A DNA stretch of 64,000 bases, taken from contig CAADVD010000038.1 in the NCBI GenBank assembly GCA_900752435.1, forward strand, positions 11,120 to 75,119, written 5' to 3'. The notes under the pieces were generated by a model, which saw nothing but the letters and a program-made list of their open reading frames with translations, had not been told where the DNA came from and searched no databases. Shown piece by piece: positions 43,041 through 52,359 of this stretch (position 1 is the stretch's first letter; each line of letters starts with the position of its first letter). A program made the translations under genes and the position numbers. Origin of the DNA: Oscillospiraceae bacterium (GTDB lineage Bacteria > Bacillota > Clostridia > Oscillospirales > Ruminococcaceae).

Positions 43041-43955
43041 TCATTTCTCACCTCGCAATTTAAAGATTATTCTATGAAACATCAAACATATCCATATTGA
43101 AGCTACAGATGATCCAATACACTCTGCAATCGTTTTTATATCATATTTTTTATACAATTCACAAGTAAAAGTGTAATACAGCTTTAATTTGTGTAATAAA
43201 GAAGCCCCTTCAAATTCCGCCTTTTCCCGAAGCCAAAGACCATAACCACGCGGATTGTTCACAAAAACTGCATTTCCTGCTTTGGTTAAACCATCTTCTT
43301 TATATTCAAATACCCAGATAATATCATTATAAAAACGCACTTTGTATTCGTCATGAGCCATCCGATTCCATACAACTGCTTCTGTCATAAAATTTTCTCC
43401 CTCAAATTCCGGATACTTATACATACGATGAAAATCAGTGTAAAATATAAACGCTCTTTCTCCGTCAAACACTTGCTTCCCGTCTCTTTGAAACGAGTAC
43501 ATGTCCAGAAGGCTTTTATCCAGATAATCTTCTTTAAACAAATAATTTAACGTATCTTTAGCTGTAAATCCCCGGTTTGCCACTACACCAACAATTTTAT
43601 CATCATGAATATCCTCAAACCAACCAGATACCTTTTCCAGCGCATCGTCCGTCAAATAATCATCTGAATCGACAGTAAAAAAGAGTTCTCCTTTTGCCAA
43701 ATCAAGAGCATGATTAATTGCTCTACATTTCCCTCCATTTGGCTGACGATAATATCGAATCGGAAATGAATTATTTTGCTTTGCCCATTCCTCAAAAACA
43801 ATTTCCGTATTGTCTGTAGAACCATCATCAACGACCAACCACTCAAAATTTGTAAAAGTCTGGCGCTGCAACGACTGGTACAAATTATGAATAATATAGG
43901 CCCGATTGTATGTAGGTGTAAAAACTGTAATCTTTATCCCTAATTGTTTGCCCAT
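43041..43955 (-). CDS. GT2-family glycosyltransferase
   Basis: A 304-residue GT-A enzyme of a different branch from the tandem array: ITVFTPTYNRAYIIHNLYQS, WLVVDDGSTDNTE, QPNGGKCRAINHALDLAKGE and LFFTVDSDDYLTDDALEKV. A Phe/Tyr-rich middle (YSFQRDGKQVFDGERAFIFY) and a hydrophobic C-terminal helix (IASIWICLMFHRIIF-like) suggest membrane contact. It closely resembles the gene at 51484. The ATG at 43955 follows AGGTGAG; a GTG four codons earlier overlaps this site. The downstream gene starts 3 bp after its stop. Confidence 0.88.
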   Translation of the reverse strand: MGKQLGIKITVFTPTYNRAYIIHNLYQSLQRQTFTNFEWLVVDDGSTDNTEIVFEEWAKQNNSFPIRYYRQPNGGKCRAINHALDLAKGELFFTVDSDDYLTDDALEKVSGWFEDIHDDKIVGVVANRGFTAKDTLNYLFKEDYLDKSLLDMYSFQRDGKQVFDGERAFIFYTDFHRMYKYPEFEGENFMTEAVVWNRMAHDEYKVRFYNDIIWVFEYKEDGLTKAGNAVFVNNPRGYGLWLREKAEFEGASLLHKLKLYYTFTCELYKKYDIKTIAECIGSSVASIWICLMFHRIIFKLRGEK

Positions 43956-44010
43956 AAAGCTACTCACCTATTCTTAAAATCCATTATCCTTCTTCCTATT
44001 TAATTCCAAA

Positions 44011-44781
44011 TTATTTCTTCTTTTTATTAAAGGTTCTCTTTATAAAATATACTGGTCCATTATCAAGCAGATCATAAGCACAAAAAATATACAGCTTAGA
44101 AATTTTGGTTTCGCCATTCCTCTCCAACCAGTTGATCAGCTTCGGATTCCGTACAAAGCATTTTAATTTCCAATTCTTTCCTCTCCGAGAACTTGCAAAA
44201 TCCTTCCATTCTGTGTCTTTCCATGAATTCGTTTCCAAATGTCTTGCATAATTAGGATATTCGAGCATACCAACAATATAGGTATTACCGCAAAGTTGCG
44301 AGTCGCGGCTTTGTTTGATGTTCAAATAATTTCTGATAATTGGGGTGTCAATAGAATTACAAATTGTCAGATCATATGCCCTCTCTGCACGTTTTGCAAG
44401 AATTTTACCAATCAATTCATTCTCTTTTTCAGCCCCAAATCCAAGCCCGGTATTAACATAGCGGATATCATCCTGCGCAAACCAGCAATCATACTGCAAT
44501 AATTTATCCAAAGACTGTTTTAATATGACATCAGTATCCATATAAATTCCGCCATGATGATAGACGACCCATAATCTTGCATAATCCGAAACAAATGCCC
44601 ACCGCTTATCTGCATAAGCATCTTTTGTGTAAGCAATTGCATTTACATCAAAATTGTCCTCATTCCATTCAATAATCTCATAGCCCGGACAATTTTCTTT
44701 CCAGCTTTCTATACATTTTTGAATAATTTCTGATTTCGGATTTCTGCCAAACCAACAATAATGAATTACTTTAGGAATCAT
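44011..44781 (-). CDS. GT32-type capsular glycosyltransferase
   Basis: A 256-residue GT32 enzyme with MIPKVIHYCWFGRNPKSEII, IIEWNEDNFDVNAIA, DKRWAFVSDYARLWVVYHHGG and the DXD motif YMDTDVIL. WFAQDDIRYVNTGLGFGA and a lysine-rich tail (RTFNKKKK) follow. It is the second of three homologues in the locus. GGAGG 7 bp upstream supports the start. Confidence 0.88.
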   Translation of the reverse strand: MIPKVIHYCWFGRNPKSEIIQKCIESWKENCPGYEIIEWNEDNFDVNAIAYTKDAYADKRWAFVSDYARLWVVYHHGGIYMDTDVILKQSLDKLLQYDCWFAQDDIRYVNTGLGFGAEKENELIGKILAKRAERAYDLTICNSIDTPIIRNYLNIKQSRDSQLCGNTYIVGMLEYPNYARHLETNSWKDTEWKDFASSRRGKNWKLKCFVRNPKLINWLERNGETKISKLYIFCAYDLLDNGPVYFIKRTFNKKKK

Positions 44782-44793
44782 TACCCATCCTCC

Positions 44794-45774
44794 TTAAAAC
44801 TCCATCTCCAGCAAATATCCATACACAGAGAGTTTCCCATCCGGTGTCTTGGACATATATGTTTCTCTCCAAGATAGCTTATATAATGCTGTTTCTTCAT
44901 ACACCACATTCCAAAATTCATTTGCTGGAAGCGCTGCATTCATTGCAGCCTGCAAATCATCACGGTGTATATTATTGATTGGAACCACTTCAAGATATTT
45001 CTTAACAGCCGGAATGTACTTTTTTCCCAAATAAATCAAATGGTCAAAAAACAAGTAATCAATTGCCCTTTTATTTTTTTCCCAATATAGTTCAAACGCA
45101 TCTTTTAGAAAGCAATAAAAAGTATTTTCACTCCATCCGCCCAGACAAAACGTCACCCACTGATAATTTGACAAATAACGACTTTCAACATATGAGCTTT
45201 TACAGGTAAATACCGGAATCTCAAAATAATCTTCCGGAATGTTTGCTGCACAAAATATCGTTGCATCTAACCATAATCCGCCATAACGTTCCAGTAAGCA
45301 TACGCGCAAATAATCCGAAAAATGCGCAAATCCAATCTCTCCGTTTTTCAACCGATCGAACATAAAATCAGGAACTTTAAGATAATCCGCATATGTTTTT
45401 TCAGTTACAAGATTCACAGGATGATTCCCTGAATTTTTACGGATACTTCGAATGCACTGCTGTACTAATGGAGGCGCGGTATCCTCGCCAGTCCACCAAC
45501 AGATCCAAATCGGCGCATTTTCAATCGGAATTCCTGTATTGTCATTCTCTTTATATTTTTCGATTACAGGCAGCAATAACTCGTACAGATACGTCAGAAT
45601 CCAGTTGTCTTTCCTTTTATGCGCCCAATCAGATAGCTTTTTAATCCTTAGCCTTGTGCTAAAATCATCTATGATGCGCAAGAGCGCATAACTTTTCGAA
45701 AAACAGCAATCCGATTGCCAGTTTGTTGTGGTCATGTCCAATCGCTTTTTTAGGCGTATTGCTAAATTGCTCAT
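44794..45774 (-). CDS. capsular polysaccharide synthesis protein (Caps_synth type)
   Basis: A 326-residue protein of the Caps_synth family, distantly related to GT32. It has an N-terminal helical region of about 85 residues, then PIWICWWTGEDTAPPLVQQC, NHPVNLVTEKTYADYL, IGFAHFSDYLRVCLLERYGG and LWLDATIFCAANIPEDYF, where the DxT/DXD-like LDAT replaces the metal motif. SNYQWVTFCLGGWSENTF follows. The start codon overlaps the end of the preceding gene's TAA region (gap 1 bp), suggesting coupled translation. Confidence 0.85.
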   Translation of the reverse strand: MSNLAIRLKKRLDMTTTNWQSDCCFSKSYALLRIIDDFSTRLRIKKLSDWAHKRKDNWILTYLYELLLPVIEKYKENDNTGIPIENAPIWICWWTGEDTAPPLVQQCIRSIRKNSGNHPVNLVTEKTYADYLKVPDFMFDRLKNGEIGFAHFSDYLRVCLLERYGGLWLDATIFCAANIPEDYFEIPVFTCKSSYVESRYLSNYQWVTFCLGGWSENTFYCFLKDAFELYWEKNKRAIDYLFFDHLIYLGKKYIPAVKKYLEVVPINNIHRDDLQAAMNAALPANEFWNVVYEETALYKLSWRETYMSKTPDGKLSVYGYLLEMEF

Positions 45775-45775
45775 A

Positions 45776-46744
45776 TTACTTTTTTCCTCTGCGGGTTCTC
45801 AATTTTGAAAATAGATCGATCAATAATGCAGACGATCCTGCAATATATACCATATTTTTAGGAGAATGCTTCAAAAACTCTGGCATAGAAAATTTTATCT
45901 TTTTTCGATACTGCTTGATTTTTTTCCTCACCATAGAACTATAATCATTGGGGTTCATAAATGTATCACAATAAAAATTTAAGCAGGTAATACAGAATGT
46001 CACTTTATCCCGTGTGTACAGTGTTGGATACTTTTCTTTCAACAGATGCAATCGTCCAAGATAAGCATCCAAAGAATCCAAGTGTCCGAGTGAAGCTGTA
46101 GACATAATACTTCCTTCACGCTGTCGATAATTATACAGTGGCAGATCAATATAAGCCAACGAAGTCGCCTTATCAAAAATGCGATAGCTGAAAAACTCAT
46201 CCTCATGAAGCCGTCCAACCTCAAAATGCTCATCCTTCAACAGTTCTGCCCGATAAAGCTTATTCCAAGCTACTGCTCGGAAACCTTGTCCTTTTAACAA
46301 ATCACTAAGCGCTTCTAAAGGAGTGCATTTTTTTACATCACCAGACTCATCCGAAATAACCGGCGCATCTTCCTTGGTAAACACCTCTCGAACATCACAG
46401 GCAGCAAGATCGGACGCCGTCTCTTGAATTGTTCTGTACAACCATTCTATGTAATTTTTTTCAATCCAATCGTCACTATCCACAAACGCCACATACTGTC
46501 CTGTCGCCCTGGACATTCCCGCATTGCGAGCATCGGATAAACCGCCATTGGTTTTATGGATCACCTGAATTCTTGGATCTTTCTTACTCCAAGCATCGCA
46601 CATTGCAGGACAACGATCGGGAGAACCATCATCAACCAAAATAATTTCAAGATTTTTATAGCTCTGATGAACAATGGACTCAACACATTCATCCAAATAT
46701 GCTTCAACTTTGTAAACAGGAACAATAATGCTGATTAAATCCAT
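45776..46744 (-). CDS. GT2-family glycosyltransferase
   Basis: A 322-residue GT-A enzyme: ISIIVPVYKVEAYLDECVES, ILVDDGSPDRCPAMCDAW, NGGLSDARNAGMSRATGQ, VAFVDSDDWIEKNYIEWLY, AVAWNKLYRAELLKDEHFEV and LHEDEFFSYRIFDKATSLA. It resembles the GT2 at 27818 more than the tandem array. The ATG at 46744 follows GGAAGGTG. The C-terminal third contains a small hydrophobic patch (NMVYIAGSSALLIDLF) that may touch the membrane. Confidence 0.88.
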   Translation of the reverse strand: MDLISIIVPVYKVEAYLDECVESIVHQSYKNLEIILVDDGSPDRCPAMCDAWSKKDPRIQVIHKTNGGLSDARNAGMSRATGQYVAFVDSDDWIEKNYIEWLYRTIQETASDLAACDVREVFTKEDAPVISDESGDVKKCTPLEALSDLLKGQGFRAVAWNKLYRAELLKDEHFEVGRLHEDEFFSYRIFDKATSLAYIDLPLYNYRQREGSIMSTASLGHLDSLDAYLGRLHLLKEKYPTLYTRDKVTFCITCLNFYCDTFMNPNDYSSMVRKKIKQYRKKIKFSMPEFLKHSPKNMVYIAGSSALLIDLFSKLRTRRGKK

Positions 46745-46762
46745 ATATTCACCTTCCATTTT

Positions 46763-47776
46763 TCATCCCAAATCATATTTTCGATCGGATCCAGTGGCTT
46801 TAGCATACATTGTATGAACAAACTGATACGCTGCGGGACATACTGCTACTCCAAGCGCCATAATTTTCAACTTTAAGCCAACGGAATCACTCTTTAACAC
46901 ACCCGGTAACATCTGCCGCAATTCTTGTCGTGCCTTCCTTCGATTGGGTTTAATTAACTCTGGATTTAGTTTTAATTCCTTTGTCGCAAGAGAAATTTCC
47001 AAACGGATAAGCCGTTGAAATACAATTTTTTGTAGTTCATCCTGCCCTTCTGTCTCTTGCATCAATATTTTAATCACACGAATGGGATCTAGCAGTTGAT
47101 TCTCATTTAGTTGCTTGTTAGCCGCAGAGTCTCCGCGTACAAGATAATGATAAGGGCAAATATCCTCAAATATAGAACATTGCGATTCTCGGAACAAATA
47201 AAAATTCATGAGTAAATCTTCATGATTTTTTATCGTCATATCCATAACATGATTTTGCAATATTTCCCGAAACAGGCTCCTCCGAAAAAGTTTATTGACC
47301 AATCCCGGTTCAATAAACGCTCCCGTCAGTAAATCCTTTAGCCCTGTCACATGATCCTGCTCAACAATTTGTTCCGTATTATAATACATATCAACTCGAT
47401 TATGAAATACCATTCGATAACCGCAATGAGAAATATCAGCATGGTAATTCATTGCGTTTTCAACTAACTTCTGAAACATCGTCGGCTCAATATAATCATC
47501 ACCATCGACAAAGCCGATATAATCGCCCGTAGCCGCTGCAACACCACATATTCTTGCCTGAGTAACTCCGCCATTCTCTTTATGGATGACTTTAATTCTT
47601 GAATCTTTCAGTGCATAATCATCTAAAATTTTAGGTGTATGATCGTTCGAACCATCATCAACAACAAGAACTTCGATGTTCTGATATGTTTGCGCAAGAA
47701 TACTATCCAAACAATTCGAAACATACGCCTCAACATTGTATACAGGAACAACAATTGAAATTTTTAATTCATTCAC
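46763..47776 (-). CDS. GT2-family glycosyltransferase
   Basis: A 337-residue GT-A enzyme: ISIVVPVYNVEAYVSNCLDS, VLVVDDGSNDHTPKILDDY, NGGVTQARICGVAAATGDYI, GFVDGDDYIEPTMFQKLVEN and GLVNKLFRRSLFREIL. The remaining half is helical and basic (KPNRRKARQELRQMLPGV). A GTG start 11 bp after AAGGA is used, because no ATG precedes the first beta strand. The donor is unknown. Confidence 0.87.
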   Translation of the reverse strand: MNELKISIVVPVYNVEAYVSNCLDSILAQTYQNIEVLVVDDGSNDHTPKILDDYALKDSRIKVIHKENGGVTQARICGVAAATGDYIGFVDGDDYIEPTMFQKLVENAMNYHADISHCGYRMVFHNRVDMYYNTEQIVEQDHVTGLKDLLTGAFIEPGLVNKLFRRSLFREILQNHVMDMTIKNHEDLLMNFYLFRESQCSIFEDICPYHYLVRGDSAANKQLNENQLLDPIRVIKILMQETEGQDELQKIVFQRLIRLEISLATKELKLNPELIKPNRRKARQELRQMLPGVLKSDSVGLKLKIMALGVAVCPAAYQFVHTMYAKATGSDRKYDLG

Positions 47777-47804
47777 TACTCTTGATATCCTTTGCCCACT
47801 TATA

Positions 47805-48473
47805 CTATTTTTTCATTTTTCGTTTCAACGCTATCAGTTTGGCTCTCACTTTACTTGGTAATAAATTGGCAAGTTTTGTGACAAACCGCTGCCGTTTTGT
47901 CATCCAAGTTCCAGTATAATGATGTATTACATAATGCCAAATATTATCCAAAATCAATATGCCATTATACTCTTGACGCACTGTATAATTCGCTGCATAG
48001 TTCGGAAAGTGCTGTTGAAATACCTGTGTATCAACTTTTGTGCAAACCTCAAATGGTTGTTCGGCTGTAAAGGTCAAATATTGCTCCAGTAACTTTTCCA
48101 CCAACCAGTTACCTTTTACTGCACCAAAACCAGAACCCGTATTAATTTCTGTTTCTTGTCCATAGCCAAACCAAGCTTCATTATCCAACAATTCATCTAG
48201 AGAACATTTCAATTCCACATCCGTATCGAGGTAAACGCCACCGTGCTCAAAAATAATTTTTAGCCGTGCCGCATCTGCCAAAAAGCCATAACGTTTTTCA
48301 TTATAGGCCTTCGACGCATATGGACAAAAATTTACGTCGAAGTTATCTTCGTTCCATTCAATGATCTTCCAATCTGGACAGTACTTCCTCCACGTTTCCA
48401 TGCAGTGCTTCATGAGTTCTGATTTTTCACCGTGGCCAAACCAACAATAATGGATTATTTTTGGAATACTCAT
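47805..48473 (-). CDS. GT32-type capsular glycosyltransferase
   Basis: A 222-residue GT32 enzyme, shorter than its two homologues: SIPKIIHYCWFGHGEKSELM, IIEWNEDNFDVNFCP, KRYGFLADAARLKIIFEHGG and the DXD motif YLDTDVEL. WFGYGQETEINTGSGFGA follows. The C-terminus is strongly basic (SKVRAKLIALKRKMKK), probably a membrane tether. AAAGGATG upstream supports the ATG. Confidence 0.88.
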   Translation of the reverse strand: MSIPKIIHYCWFGHGEKSELMKHCMETWRKYCPDWKIIEWNEDNFDVNFCPYASKAYNEKRYGFLADAARLKIIFEHGGVYLDTDVELKCSLDELLDNEAWFGYGQETEINTGSGFGAVKGNWLVEKLLEQYLTFTAEQPFEVCTKVDTQVFQQHFPNYAANYTVRQEYNGILILDNIWHYVIHHYTGTWMTKRQRFVTKLANLLPSKVRAKLIALKRKMKK

Positions 48474-48489
48474 AGTCAGTTGTCATCCT

Positions 48490-50319
48490 TTAACGCTGAA
48501 ACAGCTTTCTAAATTTATAGTATGTCGGTGCCAATGCTTCTTTTAATCTAATTTGCACCATTTTTAATTTGGAGGTCTCACTAATTTGACTTCCAGTACA
48601 TTCATTCACAATATTGACCAGTTCTTCTGCTAATTTATAATACACTGGCTTTATATAGTGATTGAAATGATCGTAGAAACTGCTCTGATCCACAAGGTAC
48701 TTGTTAACGTCCATCAAGCGTACTCCTGTGACCCTTTCAGCATAAGCCCGTACTGCGTCATTGATCTGCTTATGGACAACATGTCGATCTTTGTATGCCT
48801 CATAAGTATTTTTTTGATAATACAATTCACCGCCAAGCATAATGACCAGAGTACAATCCTGCGGTAAATGAGATCGAATATACTCTAGGTTTTCAACGAT
48901 TTGTTGAGGGGAGTTTCGCCCAATAAATTCATACTTCTCAGAAAACTCCTGTAAAATCTCTTCTGTAAACTGAAATCTGCGATTGTCATACTCACCGCTT
49001 ATAAGTCCAGCCCAGTTTGCCGGATCCGTTAATGGATGCAAATATTCAAGAAACGCTAGTCTTTCTCCTGTTCCTTTGCGTCGATAAACGCCAAGGTTTG
49101 CGTCCTGCAAAATGCTGATAAAAACAACTTTGTAGTGATTTTTGAAAATATTGTCATTGTACATTCCGGCATCTGTAAACGGAACTTCGTCCAGCACCAA
49201 TTGCTTTTGTTCCGGCGTTAATCGATAAGCCTCGACAATATGCGTAGTATGGCCAGTAGATTCAATTCCAAACCCACGATCCGTTGTGTAAGTGAACTCT
49301 GTATCAAAGAGCTCTGTTTGAGCAATATAGGGATAAATTTGAAATAAGTCACAGGGTCCTTTTATCAAAACCATATGCTCATGCAGTCCATCAATTGTCA
49401 TCGTCCGTGCCTGCTCAATTTCTTTCTTTTGATTAATCCAAGCTGGAAGCTCCTTACTAGACAAATCACTAATCACTTCGCCAACAATTTCCAACTGAGG
49501 TCTACCTAAAATGTTGTAGACATATTGTTCAATTCCCATCCCTAGCGTACGGCAGGAAAACGCAAAATGAAGCAACTGATTTTTTCTGACAGCATAAAAG
49601 CCCACAACTCCATAATCTCCAAATCGATCCACAACAGATACATAACCGCTTTGAATATCATGATCCTCTATTGTTGTTCTTAATTCTTCTAATGAGCTTC
49701 TGACTTTTGTAAAGTTCAGCTGATTCGAACGCAGAATCAAATCATGAATTCGCTCCAATTGATTCAGACAATCATGCTGAATCGATACATGAATATTGCT
49801 TTCGATTAGAAACTCTTCATTCGAGCTATAGTGTAATTTTTCGTGGTTTTTCTCTTCTAAGACGCGATATTGATTCAATCTTTTATGTTCATAATCCATC
49901 TTTGAGGAAGACTGTGCATCTTTCAACAACTGTGCAATCACTTCTGGCCCATCCACCATAATATCCGGAGAAAAATACCGTACTTCCTCGCGGTTTGAAG
50001 GATTATCATCCAAAAAAAGAACATTTGCCGGCCGAAGCTGCATATTATGAATAAGTTCCTTGACACGATTTCCCTTGGGTTCCCAGTTCACCGAAGGAAA
50101 CACAAAATATTGAAGCATTTTCTGCCTTTCCAGTTCATTCTTTACCGGTTCCCAATCGTTTTTACTGCAAATTGCATTGACAATTCCGATATCGGTCAAT
50201 CTCACAATTAACTGGCGGTTTTCTTCAGGAATGTTCACACTTCCTTCTGAAAGCGTGCCATTCCAAAAAGTCTCATCCAAGTCCCATATAATCAATTTTA
50301 TCTTATCAAATTGATACAT
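48490..50319 (-). CDS. FkbH-like HAD-IIIC protein with acyltransferase-like and SGNH-like regions
   Basis: A 609-residue multidomain protein. The N-terminal HAD-IIIC domain has IIWDLDETFWNGTLSEG and VLFLDDNPSNREEV (near 100). A GNAT-like middle follows (LILRSNQLNFTKVR, VSVVDRFGDYGVVGFYAV), the classic FkbH layout. From about 290 there is an SGNH-like region (ILQDANLGVYRRKGTGERL, VIMLGGELYYQ, FYDHFNHYIKPVYYKLAEEL). FkbH proteins load glyceryl groups from bisphosphoglycerate onto carrier proteins; no carrier protein is seen here, so a glycan substituent such as glycerate or lactate is only inference. AGGAGG gives a strong start. Confidence 0.85.
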   Translation of the reverse strand: MYQFDKIKLIIWDLDETFWNGTLSEGSVNIPEENRQLIVRLTDIGIVNAICSKNDWEPVKNELERQKMLQYFVFPSVNWEPKGNRVKELIHNMQLRPANVLFLDDNPSNREEVRYFSPDIMVDGPEVIAQLLKDAQSSSKMDYEHKRLNQYRVLEEKNHEKLHYSSNEEFLIESNIHVSIQHDCLNQLERIHDLILRSNQLNFTKVRSSLEELRTTIEDHDIQSGYVSVVDRFGDYGVVGFYAVRKNQLLHFAFSCRTLGMGIEQYVYNILGRPQLEIVGEVISDLSSKELPAWINQKKEIEQARTMTIDGLHEHMVLIKGPCDLFQIYPYIAQTELFDTEFTYTTDRGFGIESTGHTTHIVEAYRLTPEQKQLVLDEVPFTDAGMYNDNIFKNHYKVVFISILQDANLGVYRRKGTGERLAFLEYLHPLTDPANWAGLISGEYDNRRFQFTEEILQEFSEKYEFIGRNSPQQIVENLEYIRSHLPQDCTLVIMLGGELYYQKNTYEAYKDRHVVHKQINDAVRAYAERVTGVRLMDVNKYLVDQSSFYDHFNHYIKPVYYKLAEELVNIVNECTGSQISETSKLKMVQIRLKEALAPTYYKFRKLFQR

Positions 50320-50342
50320 AGTGCCTCCTAATCACAATTACA

Positions 50343-51458
50343 CTACAGTGATGACAGCATATTCTCTACGGCAATTACTGTATTTTCTGTAGAAAAACAC
50401 TTACCACGCTCTGATGCTTTCATTTGGTAATATGTCAGTTTTCTCGGATTATCCAGCAAATCCTTTATTCCAAGATATAACGCGTTATCGTCATTTTTTG
50501 TTACGATACCATACTCATTGCTCTCCCCCAGCATTTCTTTCATACCAGAGACCTCAACAGTACAAACAGGTGTTCCTACAATTAAAGCTTCTGTGGCTGC
50601 TGTTGAAAAACCCTCTGCATGGCTCGCACAGACAAATAAATCACACTTTGAAACATATTTATACGGATTTGTTTGATAACCCAAAAAAGTAACTTGCTCT
50701 TTCAATGCATTTTCATAAACAAATCTTTTCAGTTCTTGTTCTAACGGCCCAATTCCAAGAATATACAGATGAATCGAATAACCCTGCTCGGATAACTTCT
50801 TGACAATGTTCAATAGCCGGTCATAACCCTTTGACTCTTTTAAACTGCCTACAGCTACCAACCGGACTTTCCCATCCGCATGAAGCTCTAACGCCTCTTC
50901 CTGAGCCAAATTAATTACTTTTTCTGATTCAATCGTGTTATACAGTACTTCACATGGTTTTTCTATATCAAAAATAGAACAAAAATCTTTCTTCACATAC
51001 TGAGACACACAGATAGTCTTATCAAAACGTTGATAACAAAACTGAGCCTCTTTTGCACTGCGAAACCATTTTGACGCTTTCTCGACACTGTGCTGCTCTA
51101 CATGTATCCACGAAATCAGCTTTGTTTCTTGATTGGAACAACCACAAATCACCCGCGCAGATGGCCCTTCTAGGTATGAAACTTCAATATCATAGTGTTC
51201 TTTGACGCACAGTCCATGAAGCTGTTGGGGAGTAAAAAGCTTCATCCACTTTGTATTGGCAGGTATCATCCTTGGGAATACAGCATGGTAATGTACATCC
51301 TCGGCTAAAAATTGTTCATTTACGCCACCACCGAATAAAGCAATCACCGATATATCAAATTTTGAGCGATTCATATTATTGACCAAGTTGACAAGTACCT
51401 TCTCTGCACCGCCTTGACCCAAGTCATGAATTAAAAACAAAATTTTCTTTTTCGTCAT
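50343..51458 (-). CDS. GT4-family glycosyltransferase
   Basis: A 371-residue GT-B enzyme. The N-terminal domain starts ILFLIHDLGQGGAEKVLVNL, the family's Gly-rich loop. The C-terminal donor domain has VRLVAVGSLKESKGYDRLL, LYILGIGPLEQELKRF, VTFLGYQTNPYKYVSKCDL and FVCASHAEGFSTAATEALIVG, which contains the EGF-x7-E motif. The ATG at 51458 follows AGAGGA; an upstream in-frame extension overlaps the previous gene and is rejected. Confidence 0.9.
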   Translation of the reverse strand: MTKKKILFLIHDLGQGGAEKVLVNLVNNMNRSKFDISVIALFGGGVNEQFLAEDVHYHAVFPRMIPANTKWMKLFTPQQLHGLCVKEHYDIEVSYLEGPSARVICGCSNQETKLISWIHVEQHSVEKASKWFRSAKEAQFCYQRFDKTICVSQYVKKDFCSIFDIEKPCEVLYNTIESEKVINLAQEEALELHADGKVRLVAVGSLKESKGYDRLLNIVKKLSEQGYSIHLYILGIGPLEQELKRFVYENALKEQVTFLGYQTNPYKYVSKCDLFVCASHAEGFSTAATEALIVGTPVCTVEVSGMKEMLGESNEYGIVTKNDDNALYLGIKDLLDNPRKLTYYQMKASERGKCFSTENTVIAVENMLSSL

Positions 51459-51483
51459 AATGAAAAATCCTCTGTTTTTTCTA

Positions 51484-52359
51484 CTATCCTTTATGCTGAA
51501 TATATAAGTAAAGAGCCACTCCCATAGGAAGAGCACATAGGGTTAGCATTTTGGACGGAGAATTTCGGAACCATCCTTTATCCCTTTTCAGCATACATTC
51601 TGCAACATAGTGAATGCTAAACTTGTATTTGTGCATCAAAGTAGCATTGGGATATGTCATAATAAACTTTCGATAATAGATAAAACTATTTAAGTTTTTC
51701 TTATATTGCTTTATGATATTATTCGTAAATCCATCCGCAGCATAATCCACAACACAAAGCGGTTCGTTCATCACCAACATATCAAAATCCAAATCAATCA
51801 AAAAGTACCGATAGCACGTGGGAAACAGTCTCTCCCCTTCATATTCAGGCGCTTTAATCGGCCGCATCAATTCTGTCCGATAGATCATCTTTTTATCGCC
51901 ACTGCCATGATAACGATTATAAAAGTCGTATACCTTAATGTGTTTTTTATTCGGCAATTCCGTACCAATCACCTTACCATGGGTATCAACATCCAATCCA
52001 ACAATTCCAGCGAACGAATCGCTTCCGTATTTCTTCCAAAATGCAACAATTTTCTCAACTGCATCATCAGTCATATAATCATCAGAATCAATGGATACTG
52101 CAAGCTCTGTATCAATATGCTCATAGGCAACATTATAACCGCTGTGCATCCCTCCATTTTCTTTGTAAAAATAACGAATTTCAAATTTTGTGCATTCCTG
52201 CTGCCATTGCTCCACTAATTCTTTCGTATGATCTGTGGATCCATCATCTACAATCAACCAACAAAAGTCATCGCTCGTTTGTCGAAGAAGACTTTCATAA
52301 CACGCATGCAAACAATAGGCTCTATTATACGTCAGCGTAAAAACAGTCAGTGTTTTCAT
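51484..52359 (-). CDS. GT2-family glycosyltransferase
   Basis: A 291-residue GT-A enzyme: LTVFTLTYNRAYCLHACYES, WLIVDDGSTDHTKELVEQW, ENGGMHSGYNVAYEHIDTE, VSIDSDDYMTDDAVEKIVAF and VIGTELPNKKHIKVYDFYN. It shares the TYNRAY start and SDDYMTDDA motif with the gene at 43041. The start overlaps the stop of the upstream pyruvyl transferase gene by 4 bp (ATGA), indicating tight coupling. A C-terminal hydrophobic segment (TLCALPMGVALYLYIQ) may attach it to the membrane. Confidence 0.88.
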   Translation of the reverse strand: MKTLTVFTLTYNRAYCLHACYESLLRQTSDDFCWLIVDDGSTDHTKELVEQWQQECTKFEIRYFYKENGGMHSGYNVAYEHIDTELAVSIDSDDYMTDDAVEKIVAFWKKYGSDSFAGIVGLDVDTHGKVIGTELPNKKHIKVYDFYNRYHGSGDKKMIYRTELMRPIKAPEYEGERLFPTCYRYFLIDLDFDMLVMNEPLCVVDYAADGFTNNIIKQYKKNLNSFIYYRKFIMTYPNATLMHKYKFSIHYVAECMLKRDKGWFRNSPSKMLTLCALPMGVALYLYIQHKG

